Made by a program: the position numbers and the translations under genes. Positions 1 through 6,884 of a stretch of 26,244 nt of DNA are shown piece by piece. The stretch spans positions 1 through 26,244 of the forward strand of contig JAIRLZ010000214.1 of assembly GCA_031259035.1 (NCBI GenBank), read 5' to 3'. The DNA is from Treponema sp. (GTDB lineage: Bacteria; Spirochaetota; Spirochaetia; Treponematales; Breznakiellaceae). How positions within the stretch are numbered: position 1 is the stretch's first letter; each line of letters begins with the position of its first letter. The notes beneath the pieces are model-generated. The model saw only the letters and a program-made list of their open reading frames with translations, searched no databases and was not told the DNA's origin.

Positions 1-81
1 GGGCCGCTTGCTGCTACTCACCCCCCCGCCACCGGACGCGCCGGTTTTACGGTTGTCTTTGCCGCCATATGCGACGTACAC
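1..81 (-). CDS. Possible N-terminal part of a gene cut by the left edge
   Basis: On the minus strand a GTG at 81-79 opens a frame with no stop up to the window edge (27 codons, glycine- and serine-rich, including a Gly run encoded over a 7-base homopolymer at 21-27). It lies in the same frame as the acetyltransferase, directly after that gene's TGA (87-85), so it could be a short downstream gene, a readthrough extension or chance. There is no convincing ribosome binding site. No family can be assigned from so little. Confidence 0.2.
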   Translation of the reverse strand, partial: MYVAYGGKDNRKTGASGGGGVSSSKRP

Positions 82-84
82 CTC

Positions 85-567
85 TCATAGCATCAATTCC
101 CAATACCCAACATCAAGCCATTGGTTGAGCTTAAAGCCGATTTCACGGAAGTGGGCTATCTTGGTAAAGCCGAATTTTTCATGCAAGCCCACGCTTCGCT
201 CATTGGGTATGGTGATGCAGGAAACGACGGCGTGAATGTTCATCTTTTTCACCTCGTCAAGAAGAGCGGCGAGCAGCCGCTTTCCAATGCCGCGTCCTTC
301 GCAACCGTGTTTCAGGTAGATCGTGTCTTCCACGGAAAAACGGTAGGCGAAACGTTCCTTGAATATGTTGACATAGGCGTAGCCCAACACATCGCCGTCT
401 TCCTCCCACACCAGCCACGGATACGAGTCGGAAATCGTCTGAATCCGCTCTTCCATATCCCGCGTCTCAAGTATGCGCTCTTCAAACGAGACAACCGTCC
501 GCGCTATATAGTAATTGTAAATTTCGCCAAGCGCGCGGGCGTCTTTGCGCTGAACAGGGCGTATCAT
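85..567 (-). CDS. GNAT family N-acetyltransferase, Pat/Bar-like
   Basis: A 160-residue protein of the usual length for the phosphinothricin / methionine sulfoximine acetyltransferase branch of the GNAT superfamily, which transfers acetyl from acetyl-CoA to a small amine in the cytoplasm. The start MIRPVQRKDA and the following EIYNYYI and VSFEE (about residues 15-30) match the family opening. The acetyl-CoA pyrophosphate loop is visible as EGRGIGKRL (90-98). The end, with LNQWLDVGYWELML (147-160), is the family's typical tail. The ATG at 567 gives the canonical N-terminus, although its ribosome binding site is poor. No co-directional neighbour is visible upstream; the gene stands alone beside a repeat-rich gap. 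The substrate cannot be read from sequence. Confidence 0.88.
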   Translation of the reverse strand: MIRPVQRKDARALGEIYNYYIARTVVSFEERILETRDMEERIQTISDSYPWLVWEEDGDVLGYAYVNIFKERFAYRFSVEDTIYLKHGCEGRGIGKRLLAALLDEVKKMNIHAVVSCITIPNERSVGLHEKFGFTKIAHFREIGFKLNQWLDVGYWELML

Positions 568-745
568 ACGGCGCCCCCGGCTGTCAAGCCGTTTTTGGTT
601 CTGAACGCCGCCTTATATGCGCGTAATTTCGCCATTGCGCGGTTCATACTGTTTTTTTGTATCATCCAATTTTCATTCTTCCATAAAGACGGTTTTTAGG
701 CTTATTTCAAAACGCTCCCCTGTGTGTTTTGAAAAGGCTTGGAAA

Positions 746-819
746 AAACAGGAAACCTCTGGAAACTCCGGTCGAACCGCAGGTTCGCGTTTTGGAACAG
801 GCTCAGAGGTTCCCTGTTT
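746..819. repeat. Palindromic intergenic repeat with nested hairpin
   Basis: Arms 746-761 and 804-819 are reverse complements at 15 of 16 positions and enclose a perfect small hairpin (CGAACC, loop GCA, GGTTCG; 773-787). A 26-base stretch (AACCTCTGGAAA followed by CTCCGGTCGAACCG, 754-779) recurs at 6632-6657, so this belongs to a dispersed family. Part of the loop (about 788-803) carries the GTTTTGGAACAGGCTC word found in other gaps. Confidence 0.7.
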
Positions 820-888
820 CTAAACAACAACCGCTTTAAAAAATAACAAAAAACGCGGGTTTTTTAAAAATCAGCGTTTTTTGGAAGA

Positions 889-921
889 CTTGTTCAAGAA
901 CCAACCGGGTTCTTGAACAAG
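889..921. repeat. Perfect 14-bp hairpin in intergenic gap
   Basis: CTTGTTCAAGAACC (889-902) and GGTTCTTGAACAAG (908-921) are perfect reverse complements around a 5-base loop. No T-run follows on the plus strand, so it is not a classical terminator. Its right arm overlaps the candidate -35 of the next promoter, so it could affect transcription of the downstream gene. Repeat family member or regulatory hairpin; not resolved. Confidence 0.6.
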
Positions 922-942
922 CCCATTATATCATGCTATAAT
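913..942 (+). promoter_or_regulatory. Extended -10 sigma-70 type promoter
   Basis: TGCTATAAT (934-942) is a consensus extended -10. A partial -35, TTGAAC, sits 18 bp upstream (913-918), inside the arm of the preceding hairpin. It would start transcripts near 949 and give a leader of about 84 nt with small GC-rich hairpins (for example GCCGC/GCGGC around 971-985) before the gene at 1033. Confidence 0.55.
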
Positions 943-1032
943 TTTAAATGTCTAGAGTCCTTTATCAAAAGCCGCGCGAAGCGGCGCGGAACGTTTGCGC
1001 TGAAGGACTGGATTCATACTGAAGGAGAGTTT

Positions 1033-2019
1033 ATGAAAAAGAAACCATATGGTTTGATTGTGGTCATGTTTTTGTTTTGCGGCTCATTCGGATTTGCCGA
1101 ATCAATTTCGCTGAACGATTTGCAAGATAGATTTGATGGATTTTCAGAGGCGCTGGCCAAGTCGCTGCCATTTAACGCAAACATAGGACTCAACTGGTCG
1201 GATGCGTATATAGGGCAGTTCCTTGACGCGCCGCCTCATTTTGGGGTCGGCCTTTCAGCCGGCGCCACCACTATAGATGTTGACGCGGCGACTGATCTGT
1301 TGAAATCTTTTGATGTCCCGTATCGCCTTTCCTTTCTCCCGCTTCCCGCCTATGTTGTGGAAGGGCGTCTTGGCGGGTTTATCATTCCCTTTGACATCGG
1401 CGTGAAATTCGGGGCGCTGCCGGACGCGCCGCTTTTGAAGGACTCCGGCGTGGATATAAACTTTTTGCTTGCGGGCGCTGATTTCCGTTACGGACTCATA
1501 AAACAGGGGGTGGCGCTTCCCAATGTTTCCATCGGATTCGGCGTAAATTATCTGAAGGGCGGAATTTCCGCGCCAGCCGGCGATGACATGTCTTTTACAT
1601 TTAACGATCACACTCTTGCGTTGGCCAAACCCAGGGTGGGACTCTCATGGGAAACGGTGACTCTGGAGTTGAAGGCGCAGGTCTCAAAGCAAATACTGAT
1701 CATCACCCCCTATATTGGGGCGGGTGTAAGCTACGCCGTTGTGTCAAAGGCGGGCTATGACGTAAAAACACGGGCAACCTATGACGGCGACGACATTGAA
1801 GCCGACGACATCGCCGAAATTCGAGAAGCCATTCCCGGACTCAAAAACATTAGCGGCGAAGGCTTTTCTTCGTCCTATAATCGACATGACAGTTGGGGAA
1901 TCAAACTTTTCGGCGGGCTGTCTTTCAATCTTCTCATTGTCAAAATCGATCTCACCGGAATGTTCAACCTTCTCGATCAGAATTACGGCGTGACCTTGGG
2001 CGTCAGGGCGCAGTTATAG
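1033..2019 (+). CDS. Exported hypothetical protein, probably beta-rich envelope protein
   Basis: A 328-residue protein with a clear signal peptide: three lysines, then the hydrophobic stretch LIVVMFLFCGSFGFA (about 8-22), with cleavage likely after FA. The mature part alternates short amphipathic strands with glycines (for example VGLSWETVTLELKAQ, then IITPYIGAGVSYAVV) and ends in GVTLGVRAQL, which suggests an outer-membrane or periplasmic beta-structure. No named domain was recognised. The ATG at 1033 was chosen over an upstream in-frame ATG at 913 because it follows GAAGGAGAG with good spacing, begins the signal peptide, and lies downstream of the promoter at 913-942. It appears monocistronic, since a separate promoter precedes the next gene. 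Confidence 0.8.
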   Translation: MKKKPYGLIVVMFLFCGSFGFAESISLNDLQDRFDGFSEALAKSLPFNANIGLNWSDAYIGQFLDAPPHFGVGLSAGATTIDVDAATDLLKSFDVPYRLSFLPLPAYVVEGRLGGFIIPFDIGVKFGALPDAPLLKDSGVDINFLLAGADFRYGLIKQGVALPNVSIGFGVNYLKGGISAPAGDDMSFTFNDHTLALAKPRVGLSWETVTLELKAQVSKQILIITPYIGAGVSYAVVSKAGYDVKTRATYDGDDIEADDIAEIREAIPGLKNISGEGFSSSYNRHDSWGIKLFGGLSFNLLIVKIDLTGMFNLLDQNYGVTLGVRAQL

Positions 2020-2079
2020 CAAAACCGCGGGGGAATCAACTGCCGGTTGCCGCTTGTCCCATAAATTTTGAATTCCCTC

Positions 2080-2108
2080 TTGACAACCGGTGTAGGGAAT
2101 CGTATTAT
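2080..2108 (+). promoter_or_regulatory. Strong sigma-70 type promoter for the M23-bactofilin operon
   Basis: TTGACA (2080-2085), a 17-bp spacer and TATTAT (2103-2108). Transcription would begin near 2115, which rules out an in-frame ATG at 2068 as the start of the M23 gene and supports the GTG at 2143. Confidence 0.75.
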
Positions 2109-2142
2109 AAAAGCTGGTGATATTTGTAAAAAGAGGTGTAGC

Positions 2143-3189
2143 GTGTCGACTATATTAACCTATAAACGTTTGGAAAATAACGCTGTCCAAAAGGTAAAAC
2201 GCGCTTTTATATTGATGGGAAGAGGTATGGGCATCTTTTTTAAGGCTATATTCAGAGGCTTAAGCAAGCGATATACGATAGTACTGGTTCCTCATTCCGA
2301 AAAGAAAGTCTACAATATTCATATTTCAGTTCTTGCTGTGATCTGTATTGTTTTGGCGCTCGCGGGCGGCGCGGCGGCGCTTTTCTGGTATGGGGCGTCG
2401 TCGAATGTGGGGGGCATGGTTACGGTTGCGAATAAGGACAGCAGGCTTAAAGAGACGCAGGCGAGCCTCGATCAGCTTCGTGAGGAAGCCGCCTTAGTCA
2501 TGCGGGCGGCGCGTGGATTTGAAGCCGCGCTTTCCGGCGCGCTTTCCACGCTTGGCGCCGATATGCCCGCCTTTAAAGAAGACAATTCAGGCGCGGGCGG
2601 GGATCTGTCGTCATTTTTCGACATACAGGAGACGCCAGAAGGCGTCCTTCAAGAAGTAAACGATATGCGCGGGCTTAGAAGCTATCTCGATTCAGCCACT
2701 GTACCGATCAAGGAAATCGGCGCTCTTATTTACTCGCACAACGCCTTGCTGACGGAGATTCCCAGCATCTGGCCCATAAAAGGCGGCATCGGGCATATAT
2801 CCATGAACTTTGGTCAAAACGAAAACCCCTTCACCGGGCAATTTTATATTCATAAAGGCATTGATCTTTCCACCTACCGGCAGGGCGATCCGATTGTTAC
2901 GACTGCCGACGGGCAGGTCGTTACGGTGGATTTTGATCCGGGCGGATTTGGAAACTATGTCATCATCAAGCACAAGCATGGATTTTACACCCGTTACGCG
3001 CACATGCTCAGCGTGCGCGTGAAAACAGGGCAGCGCGTTCAGCAGGGTGACGTTATAGGCTACATAGGAAACACCGGTCTTTCAACCGGACCCCATGTTC
3101 ACTACGAGGTGCATATAGGCTCCGATGTGGTCGATCCCTATAGATACCTCAACATACGTGACACCCTCATCAAACCGGTTGAAAAGTAG
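2143..3189 (+). CDS. M23 family metallopeptidase (LytM-type peptidoglycan endopeptidase), membrane anchored
   Basis: A 348-residue zinc endopeptidase predicted to cut peptidoglycan cross-links in the periplasm. A short cytoplasmic N-terminus precedes one membrane segment (about 61-83), then a helical, likely coiled-coil linker (about 97-200), then the M23 domain (about 212-335). The zinc/catalytic pattern is complete: HKGID (H237, D241), RYAH (H287) and HVH (H318, H320). The GTG at 2143 was preferred because AGAGG lies 6 nt upstream and a near-perfect promoter ends just before it; internal ATGs at 2215 and 2227 have poorly placed ribosome binding sites. It is first in a tight operon, 6 nt ahead of a bactofilin. 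In other bacteria this pairing (Csd/CcmA of Helicobacter, LmdC-bactofilin systems) sets cell curvature or helical shape, so a role in spirochaete shape is a reasonable inference. Confidence 0.92.
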   Translation: MSTILTYKRLENNAVQKVKRAFILMGRGMGIFFKAIFRGLSKRYTIVLVPHSEKKVYNIHISVLAVICIVLALAGGAAALFWYGASSNVGGMVTVANKDSRLKETQASLDQLREEAALVMRAARGFEAALSGALSTLGADMPAFKEDNSGAGGDLSSFFDIQETPEGVLQEVNDMRGLRSYLDSATVPIKEIGALIYSHNALLTEIPSIWPIKGGIGHISMNFGQNENPFTGQFYIHKGIDLSTYRQGDPIVTTADGQVVTVDFDPGGFGNYVIIKHKHGFYTRYAHMLSVRVKTGQRVQQGDVIGYIGNTGLSTGPHVHYEVHIGSDVVDPYRYLNIRDTLIKPVEK

Positions 3190-3195
3190 GCGTCC

Positions 3196-3615
3196 ATGGC
3201 ACATGAATTTTCAGTGAATACCATTATAGGCCCACATTCCAGCGTTGTAGGCGATGTTGATTCCGCGGGTTTTACCCGCGTGGACGGCAGTTTGCGCGGC
3301 AACCTGAGAGCGAAGGGCAGGGTGATTATCGGCGAGAAAGCCCGTATGAAAAGCGATGTGGCGGGAACCTCCATTACCATAGGCGGAGTGGTGTACGGCA
3401 ACGTCATTGCCAGCGAGCGGCTTATCATTCTTTCAAGCGCCCTGGTGTTGGGCGACATCATTACGCGGCGCATTCAAGCCGATGAAGGCTGCTTGATTCA
3501 CGGCAGGGTGTCGGTTTGCACGAGCGATGAGCAATGGGAAAAAACCTTGTCCAAGTACCGCGACATGCGGGGTGTGCTTTCCGCGCTTTCAATAGCGGCA
3601 AAAAAGCAAAAATAA
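3196..3615 (+). CDS. Bactofilin (polymer-forming cytoskeletal protein)
   Basis: A 139-residue protein built around the bactofilin beta-helix: the run from NTIIGPHSSVVGDV (8-21) through VDGSLRGNL, KGRVIIGEKARM, ITIGGVVYGNV to LVLGDIITRRI and CLIHGRVSV shows the regular hydrophobic/glycine rungs of DUF583. Short termini flank the core, as usual. Bactofilins polymerise without nucleotide and scaffold cell-wall enzymes. The start follows the M23 stop by 6 nt, so the two are probably translated together, and the neighbour is the expected enzymatic partner. The C-terminal tail (about 115-139) is basic and could dock membrane or partner. No gene symbol is given because spirochaetes often carry several paralogues. 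Confidence 0.93.
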   Translation: MAHEFSVNTIIGPHSSVVGDVDSAGFTRVDGSLRGNLRAKGRVIIGEKARMKSDVAGTSITIGGVVYGNVIASERLIILSSALVLGDIITRRIQADEGCLIHGRVSVCTSDEQWEKTLSKYRDMRGVLSALSIAAKKQK

Positions 3616-3630
3616 GGCGTTGAAAAACGA

Positions 3631-4143
3631 ATGAGGGCGCTTGTGGACAAAATAGAAAGCGCCGCTCCATTTTTTAATCCTGTTTCATATTCAGGGCTTA
3701 ACAATGAACTGAGAAAGACCCAAAACAAGCCTGGAGTTAAGTCAAAATCTGTATTCCGCACTCTTTTGGAGCGGGCGGATGAGGAGACCGAAGTTCCGGA
3801 TGCGCGGAGCTTGCCGGTTACTGAAGAAACCGTCAGCCAACTGCTTGAAGACGTCCACAGCGCGGGTGACGCTCTGAGAAAGCGTCCTTTGCCTGCGGAA
3901 ATCTTGAAGTATAGACAGGCGGTGCGGAATTTTCTTGCATTTATTGTACAAAACACCTATGATATAGAAAAACAGTATACGGGCGTGAGCCTTCGCAAGC
4001 GGAAGGAAAAGACGCTTGTTCAAATTGTAGACAAGAAACTCGATCAATTGGCGGCGGATATTCTTGCGGGTCAGCGCGATCAGCTTGCAATTCTGACGCG
4101 CCTTGAAGAAATCACCGGTATTCTGGTAGACTTGCTTCAGTAA
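3631..4143 (+). CDS. yaaR: YaaR family protein (DUF327)
   Basis: A 170-residue, largely helical cytoplasmic protein. The C-terminal half (about 75-170), with ILKYRQAVRNFLAFIV, DIEKQYTGVSLRKRKEK and LVQIVDKKLDQLAADIL, matches the DUF327/YaaR family; the N-terminal 70 residues are variable and likely disordered. The molecular function is unknown. In Bacillus subtilis yaaR is near yaaT in the tmk-yaaQ-yaaR-holB-yaaT cluster; here the YaaT/RicT homologue follows directly, 15 nt downstream, so the link between the two families holds outside Firmicutes without holB or tmk. The ATG at 3631 is 15 nt after the bactofilin stop; its ribosome binding site (AAGG) is far away and weak, so the precise start is less certain. 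Confidence 0.85.
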   Translation: MRALVDKIESAAPFFNPVSYSGLNNELRKTQNKPGVKSKSVFRTLLERADEETEVPDARSLPVTEETVSQLLEDVHSAGDALRKRPLPAEILKYRQAVRNFLAFIVQNTYDIEKQYTGVSLRKRKEKTLVQIVDKKLDQLAADILAGQRDQLAILTRLEEITGILVDLLQ

Positions 4144-4158
4144 AGGCGAGGTGACATC

Positions 4159-5076
4159 ATGAGCGATTATTTAGATGATGATATTATTGATTTTGATGAT
4201 TCCGAAGAATTGGTGGAACAGATTGCCACTGTTATTGTTGAGAACCGCGAGATTATGCCCGATACGCCCGTGTACCGGTTGCGGCTCTTCTACTCCAACG
4301 AGACGTTTCTTGCGGCTTATAATGGGGAAATCCTTGAAAATGGGCGCATGGTGATTGTGCCGACCCGCTACGGCAGGGACTTGTCCAAGGTTATGGGGCA
4401 GATAAGGAAAGGCCCCTATTTTTCGGAAATGGCTGTCATAGAACGGCTTGCGACAGACGAAGACTTGAACAAAGCCGCAAACAACAAAATTCTGGAAGAA
4501 GAAGCCTTTGCCATATGCAAAGAAAAGATAGCGGCGCACCGCCTTGATATGAAGCTGGTGTCCGTGCATTATCTTTTGGAAGATCCCAAGATACTGTTTT
4601 TTTTTACCGCTGACAACCGCGTTGATTTTCGGGAACTGGTCAAGGATATGGTGAGCGTGTTCAGGGCGCGCATTGAGTTGCGTCAAATCGGCATACGCGA
4701 TGAGGCGCGGGTTTTGGGGGGGCTTGGCATCTGCGGCAGGGGCTATTGTTGCCACGCCATTTCCGACAAACTGAAACCCGTGTCGATCAAAATGGCGAAA
4801 GATCAGAACTTGTCCCTTAATTCCATGAAAATATCGGGTCCTTGCGGACGCCTTTTGTGCTGCCTCTCCTATGAACATGGCTTCTATTGCGAACAGCGCC
4901 GCTCATGCCCCCAGGAAGGAATGAAGATGTCTTACAATGGTACACTGTGGCGGGTGCTGGAAGTGAATGTGGTTTTGGGAAAGATAAAACTTGTCGCGGA
5001 AGATGGCAGCCAACTGGATGTCCCTATTTCATCATGTGAAAAAGTAGATGGACACTGGCGAATACATAAAGAATGA
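4159..5076 (+). CDS. ricT: PSP1 domain protein, RicT (YaaT) homologue
   Basis: A 305-residue cytoplasmic protein. An acidic N-terminal tail (1-20) precedes the PSP1 core, with VPTRYGRDLSKVMG (67-80) and RIELRQIGIRDEARVLGGLG (171-190). The family's cysteine set is present: C192, C197, C198, C229, C234, C235, C244 and C250. In Bacillus, RicT (YaaT) joins RicA and RicF in a complex that carries iron-sulfur clusters and promotes RNase Y-dependent mRNA maturation. No ricA or ricF is seen here, so the partner set may differ. GAGGTG sits just before the ATG. It is the last gene of the operon; a palindromic gap follows. A run of nine T (4597-4605) inside the gene is a possible slippage site but encodes the conserved-looking FFF. 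Confidence 0.9.
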   Translation: MSDYLDDDIIDFDDSEELVEQIATVIVENREIMPDTPVYRLRLFYSNETFLAAYNGEILENGRMVIVPTRYGRDLSKVMGQIRKGPYFSEMAVIERLATDEDLNKAANNKILEEEAFAICKEKIAAHRLDMKLVSVHYLLEDPKILFFFTADNRVDFRELVKDMVSVFRARIELRQIGIRDEARVLGGLGICGRGYCCHAISDKLKPVSIKMAKDQNLSLNSMKISGPCGRLLCCLSYEHGFYCEQRRSCPQEGMKMSYNGTLWRVLEVNVVLGKIKLVAEDGSQLDVPISSCEKVDGHWRIHKE

Positions 5077-5120
5077 ACTGCCGCCCCGAAAAGCGGATGG
5101 GACGCCCACGCATTTCAATA

Positions 5121-5221
5121 AGGAACTGTTCAGAAATAACATGACCGTTTGGTCATGTTATTTCCTAATTGCATAAGCAATTGAAACAAAATACTGTGCA
5201 TGTTGTTTATGAACAGTTCCT
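5121..5221. repeat. Nested palindromic element with three stems
   Basis: Outer arms AGGAACTGTTCA (5121-5132) and TGAACAGTTCCT (5210-5221) are a perfect 12-bp inverted repeat. They enclose a perfect 14-bp hairpin (5133-5146 with 5151-5164, loop GTTT) and a 6-bp hairpin (AATTGC 5167-5172 with GCAATT 5177-5182). As RNA it would fold into a multi-branch structure. It lies 44 nt after ricT. It may be a mobile palindromic repeat, since a related layout occurs at 22692-22744, or part of the operon's 3' end. Confidence 0.65.
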
Positions 5222-5229
5222 AAGCCTCG

Positions 5230-5268
5230 GCGCGGCGTTTTTTGTCTTTTTTGTTATGCCGCGCTTTT
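5230..5268 (+). terminator. Possible weak terminator
   Basis: GCGCGGC (5230-5236) pairs with GCCGCGC (5258-5264) followed by TTTT. The loop is long (21 nt, T-rich) and the T-run short, so termination of the upstream ricT operon is only a possibility. Confidence 0.3.
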
Positions 5269-5295
5269 AGAGAGCGCGGCGAACTGCATTTTCAT

Positions 5296-5510
5296 CTAGC
5301 AGTTTGTTGCGTTTCGCGCATAAAACCTCCTAAAATCGACTAAAAGACGATTTTTTACCTTGCAAACTGCCAGGCGGAAACTGCCAGGCAGAAACTGCCA
5401 GGCAGAAACTGCCAAGAAAACGAAGTTTTCTCGCAACCCCTTTATCGGGGTTTCTATGGCTTTTTCCAACGAAAAAACCATAAAAACCCACAAGCGCAAC
5501 AGGCTGCTAG
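5296..5510. repeat. 215-bp element with 16-bp terminal inverted repeats (MITE-like)
   Basis: The ends CTAGCAGTTTGTTGCG (5296-5311) and, in reverse complement, CTAGCAGCCTGTTGCG (5510-5495) match at 14 of 16 positions. Inside are 3.6 copies of a 14-nt tandem repeat AAACTGCCAGGCAG (5364-5414) and three hairpins: GAAAAC/GTTTTC (5416-5430), AACCCC/GGGGTT (5435-5452) and ATGGCTTTTTC with its near-complement (5456-5481). No transposase is encoded, and the only internal open frames are short and repeat-derived. No clear target-site duplication is visible. The appearance is that of a non-autonomous repeat element rather than a gene. Confidence 0.5.
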
Positions 5511-5558
5511 GGGCGGCAGGTATGCCCGTAATATTATAACGTGTTATTATAGCGCGAG

Positions 5559-6227
5559 TTACATGTTTTTTTTGAACGGCGGTTTTCCAAAATGGGAATA
5601 TTCGTTATACATATTCCAACCGAGTCCTATATATGGTTTTATGCCGATAATAGGGGCGAATGTCCATTTTGATGTGGTTGACTCGGCGCTGGAAAGCGTC
5701 CAATCCGCAACGGTACAGGTGACATTTACACCAAGAACAACACAAAAAATATCTGTTACATCCAATTTCACATTAGCATTGCCGCCTAGCCCGAAATCAA
5801 GGGACACTACGGAATAGTCATCTTCGGCGTCCTGTTTACGGTAATCACATGCTTCCATGCTGAAATCAAATCCAACGCCGTATCGAAAAGTCAACACATC
5901 ATTCAAATTAACTCTAAACCCGGGTCCAACTACAATATCTTCAATGACGCTATTGTAGTTGAGGATGCCGTCTTTCACACTTGATGAATTAAATAGCCCC
6001 CCTAGATGAAAAAACATCCCGGGCTGTTTATCGTCCCAAAAACCGTATGTTACAAGGCTTATTCCTAACGCATTGGTAAAACTTCCGGTTGGTCTTGCGG
6101 TATTTTCTGTTATATCAAAAACGCCGCCATACGCAAAACCTAAGGAAAAATCACTTTCTTCGTACGAAAACAGATTTGAGACGAGAACCAGTCCGCACAA
6201 AACAAAGGCAATGATTATTCTTTTCAT
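5559..6227 (-). CDS. Exported hypothetical protein, probable small outer-membrane beta-barrel
   Basis: A 222-residue protein with a signal peptide (MKRIIIAFVLCGLVLVSNLFSY, about 1-22). The mature part is made of alternating hydrophobic strands separated by polar turns, for example FRYGVGFDFSMEA, VSLDFGLGGNANVKLDV and FAPIIGIKPYIGLGWNM, which suggests a small beta-barrel like those often seen in treponemes. The family was not recognised. The ATG at 6227 is preceded by AAGGAG at good spacing. The promoter at 6273-6301 and an 11-base C tract at 6372-6382 lie upstream, so the gene is monocistronic and could be subject to tract-length variation. A cysteine at residue 11 lies inside the hydrophobic core and is not a lipobox. 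Confidence 0.78.
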   Translation of the reverse strand: MKRIIIAFVLCGLVLVSNLFSYEESDFSLGFAYGGVFDITENTARPTGSFTNALGISLVTYGFWDDKQPGMFFHLGGLFNSSSVKDGILNYNSVIEDIVVGPGFRVNLNDVLTFRYGVGFDFSMEACDYRKQDAEDDYSVVSLDFGLGGNANVKLDVTDIFCVVLGVNVTCTVADWTLSSAESTTSKWTFAPIIGIKPYIGLGWNMYNEYSHFGKPPFKKNM

Positions 6228-6272
6228 CTACATCTCCTTAATGAATTCTTGATTTTGTAGCACTACGAACAT

Positions 6273-6301
6273 AAGATACAATGAGAAATAGTTAATGTCA
6301 A
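6273..6301 (-). promoter_or_regulatory. Sigma-70 type promoter for the exported protein at 5559-6227
   Basis: Read on the minus strand: TTGACA (6301-6296), 17-bp spacer, TATCTT (6278-6273). Transcripts would start near 6266, giving a leader of about 39 nt. Confidence 0.72.
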
Positions 6302-6371
6302 GCGAAATTTTAAATAATTTTGAAAATTACGCTTTTCAATCAGAGTGTTCGCACTCGTTTAAATGAGAATA

Positions 6372-6382
6372 CCCCCCCCCCC
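6372..6382. repeat. Homopolymer C11 tract
   Basis: Eleven consecutive C, read as G11 on the strand of the exported-protein gene at 5559-6227. It lies 70 bp upstream of that gene's predicted -35. Tracts of this length are prone to slipped-strand mispairing. Confidence 0.9.
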
Positions 6383-6631
6383 TGCCAGCGCCACCATTAA
6401 AAAAAATGCAACGGAGTTATTATGGACTCTGATACGGAATGTGAGGGGCCGCGAGACAAGGAAATTCGCTTGGCCTCTCCCATTTGAGGATAGGCTTGCC
6501 AAGCCGATTGCGAGCCGCCCTCGTTTGTGGAGGGCTTGGGGCGGCCAAAGGGAAAACTTTGAAAAAAGTTGTGAATTCCCTTGATATAAAATCATAGGAG
6601 GCCGCCCCGCTTTTTCATGTACATTAAAGGG

Positions 6632-6712
6632 AACCTCTGGAAACTCCGGTCGAACCGAAGGTTCGCCAACCGAAGGTTCGCCAACCGAAGGTTCGCTAAC
6701 CGCAGGTTCCCT
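6632..6712. repeat. Dispersed 26-base word plus four 15-nt tandem repeats
   Basis: 6632-6657 repeats the 26-base sequence found at 754-779. It runs into four tandem units of AACCGAAGGTTCGCC (6653-6667, 6668-6682, 6683-6697 and a diverged 6698-6712). Each unit holds a small palindrome, AACC-GAA-GGTT. Confidence 0.85.
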
Positions 6713-6717
6713 AAAGC

Positions 6718-6762
6718 GGCTTTCCCAAACACTGACGCCTTAGGGCGCGTTTTGGGAAAGCC
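6718..6762. repeat. Palindromic repeat, GGCTTTCCCAAAC type
   Basis: GGCTTTCCCAAAC (6718-6730) pairs with GTTTTGGGAAAGCC (6749-6762) with one bulged base. The intervening ACTGACGCC...GGCGC forms a small inner stem. The same arms recur at 18234-18278, and one arm at 6986-6999. Confidence 0.7.
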
Positions 6763-6788
6763 CCCATAGACAGACTGGTTTAACAATT

Positions 6789-6884
6789 GAGCCTGTTCCA
6801 AAACGCAAACTACATGTGCGAACACGAGTTCAGCGAACCTGCGTTTGCGAACCTGCCGGTTCGGGTTAGTTTTGGAGCAGGCTT
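6789..6884. repeat. Palindromic repeat, GAGCCTGTTCCAAAAC type
   Basis: GAGCCTGTTCCAAAAC (6789-6804) and GTTTTGGAGCAGGCTT (6869-6884) are reverse complements at 14 of 16 positions. The interior contains further GCGAACC/GGTTCG words. Single arms of this type are also seen at 788-804, 6954-6967 and 10728-10744. Confidence 0.65.

Noticed and set aside
121..699. Long plus-strand open frame opposite the acetyltransferase
   Set aside because: It is antisense to a gene with clear GNAT motifs and has no ribosome binding site or recognisable domain.
4597..4605. T9 run in ricT considered as a frameshift site
   Set aside because: The reading frame is intact on both sides and the protein matches its family across this point, so no frameshift is present.
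5364..5414. Short tandem repeats considered as a CRISPR array
   Set aside because: The units are 14 nt and directly adjacent, without spacers, and there are no cas genes.
5296..5499. Minus-strand 67-codon frame inside the 215-bp element
   Set aside because: It covers the tandem repeat and hairpins and looks like a by-product of the repeat element.
6592..6825. Minus-strand frame with repeated NLRLA units
   Set aside because: The apparent protein repeats are just the 15-nt DNA tandem repeat read in one frame; no start signals.
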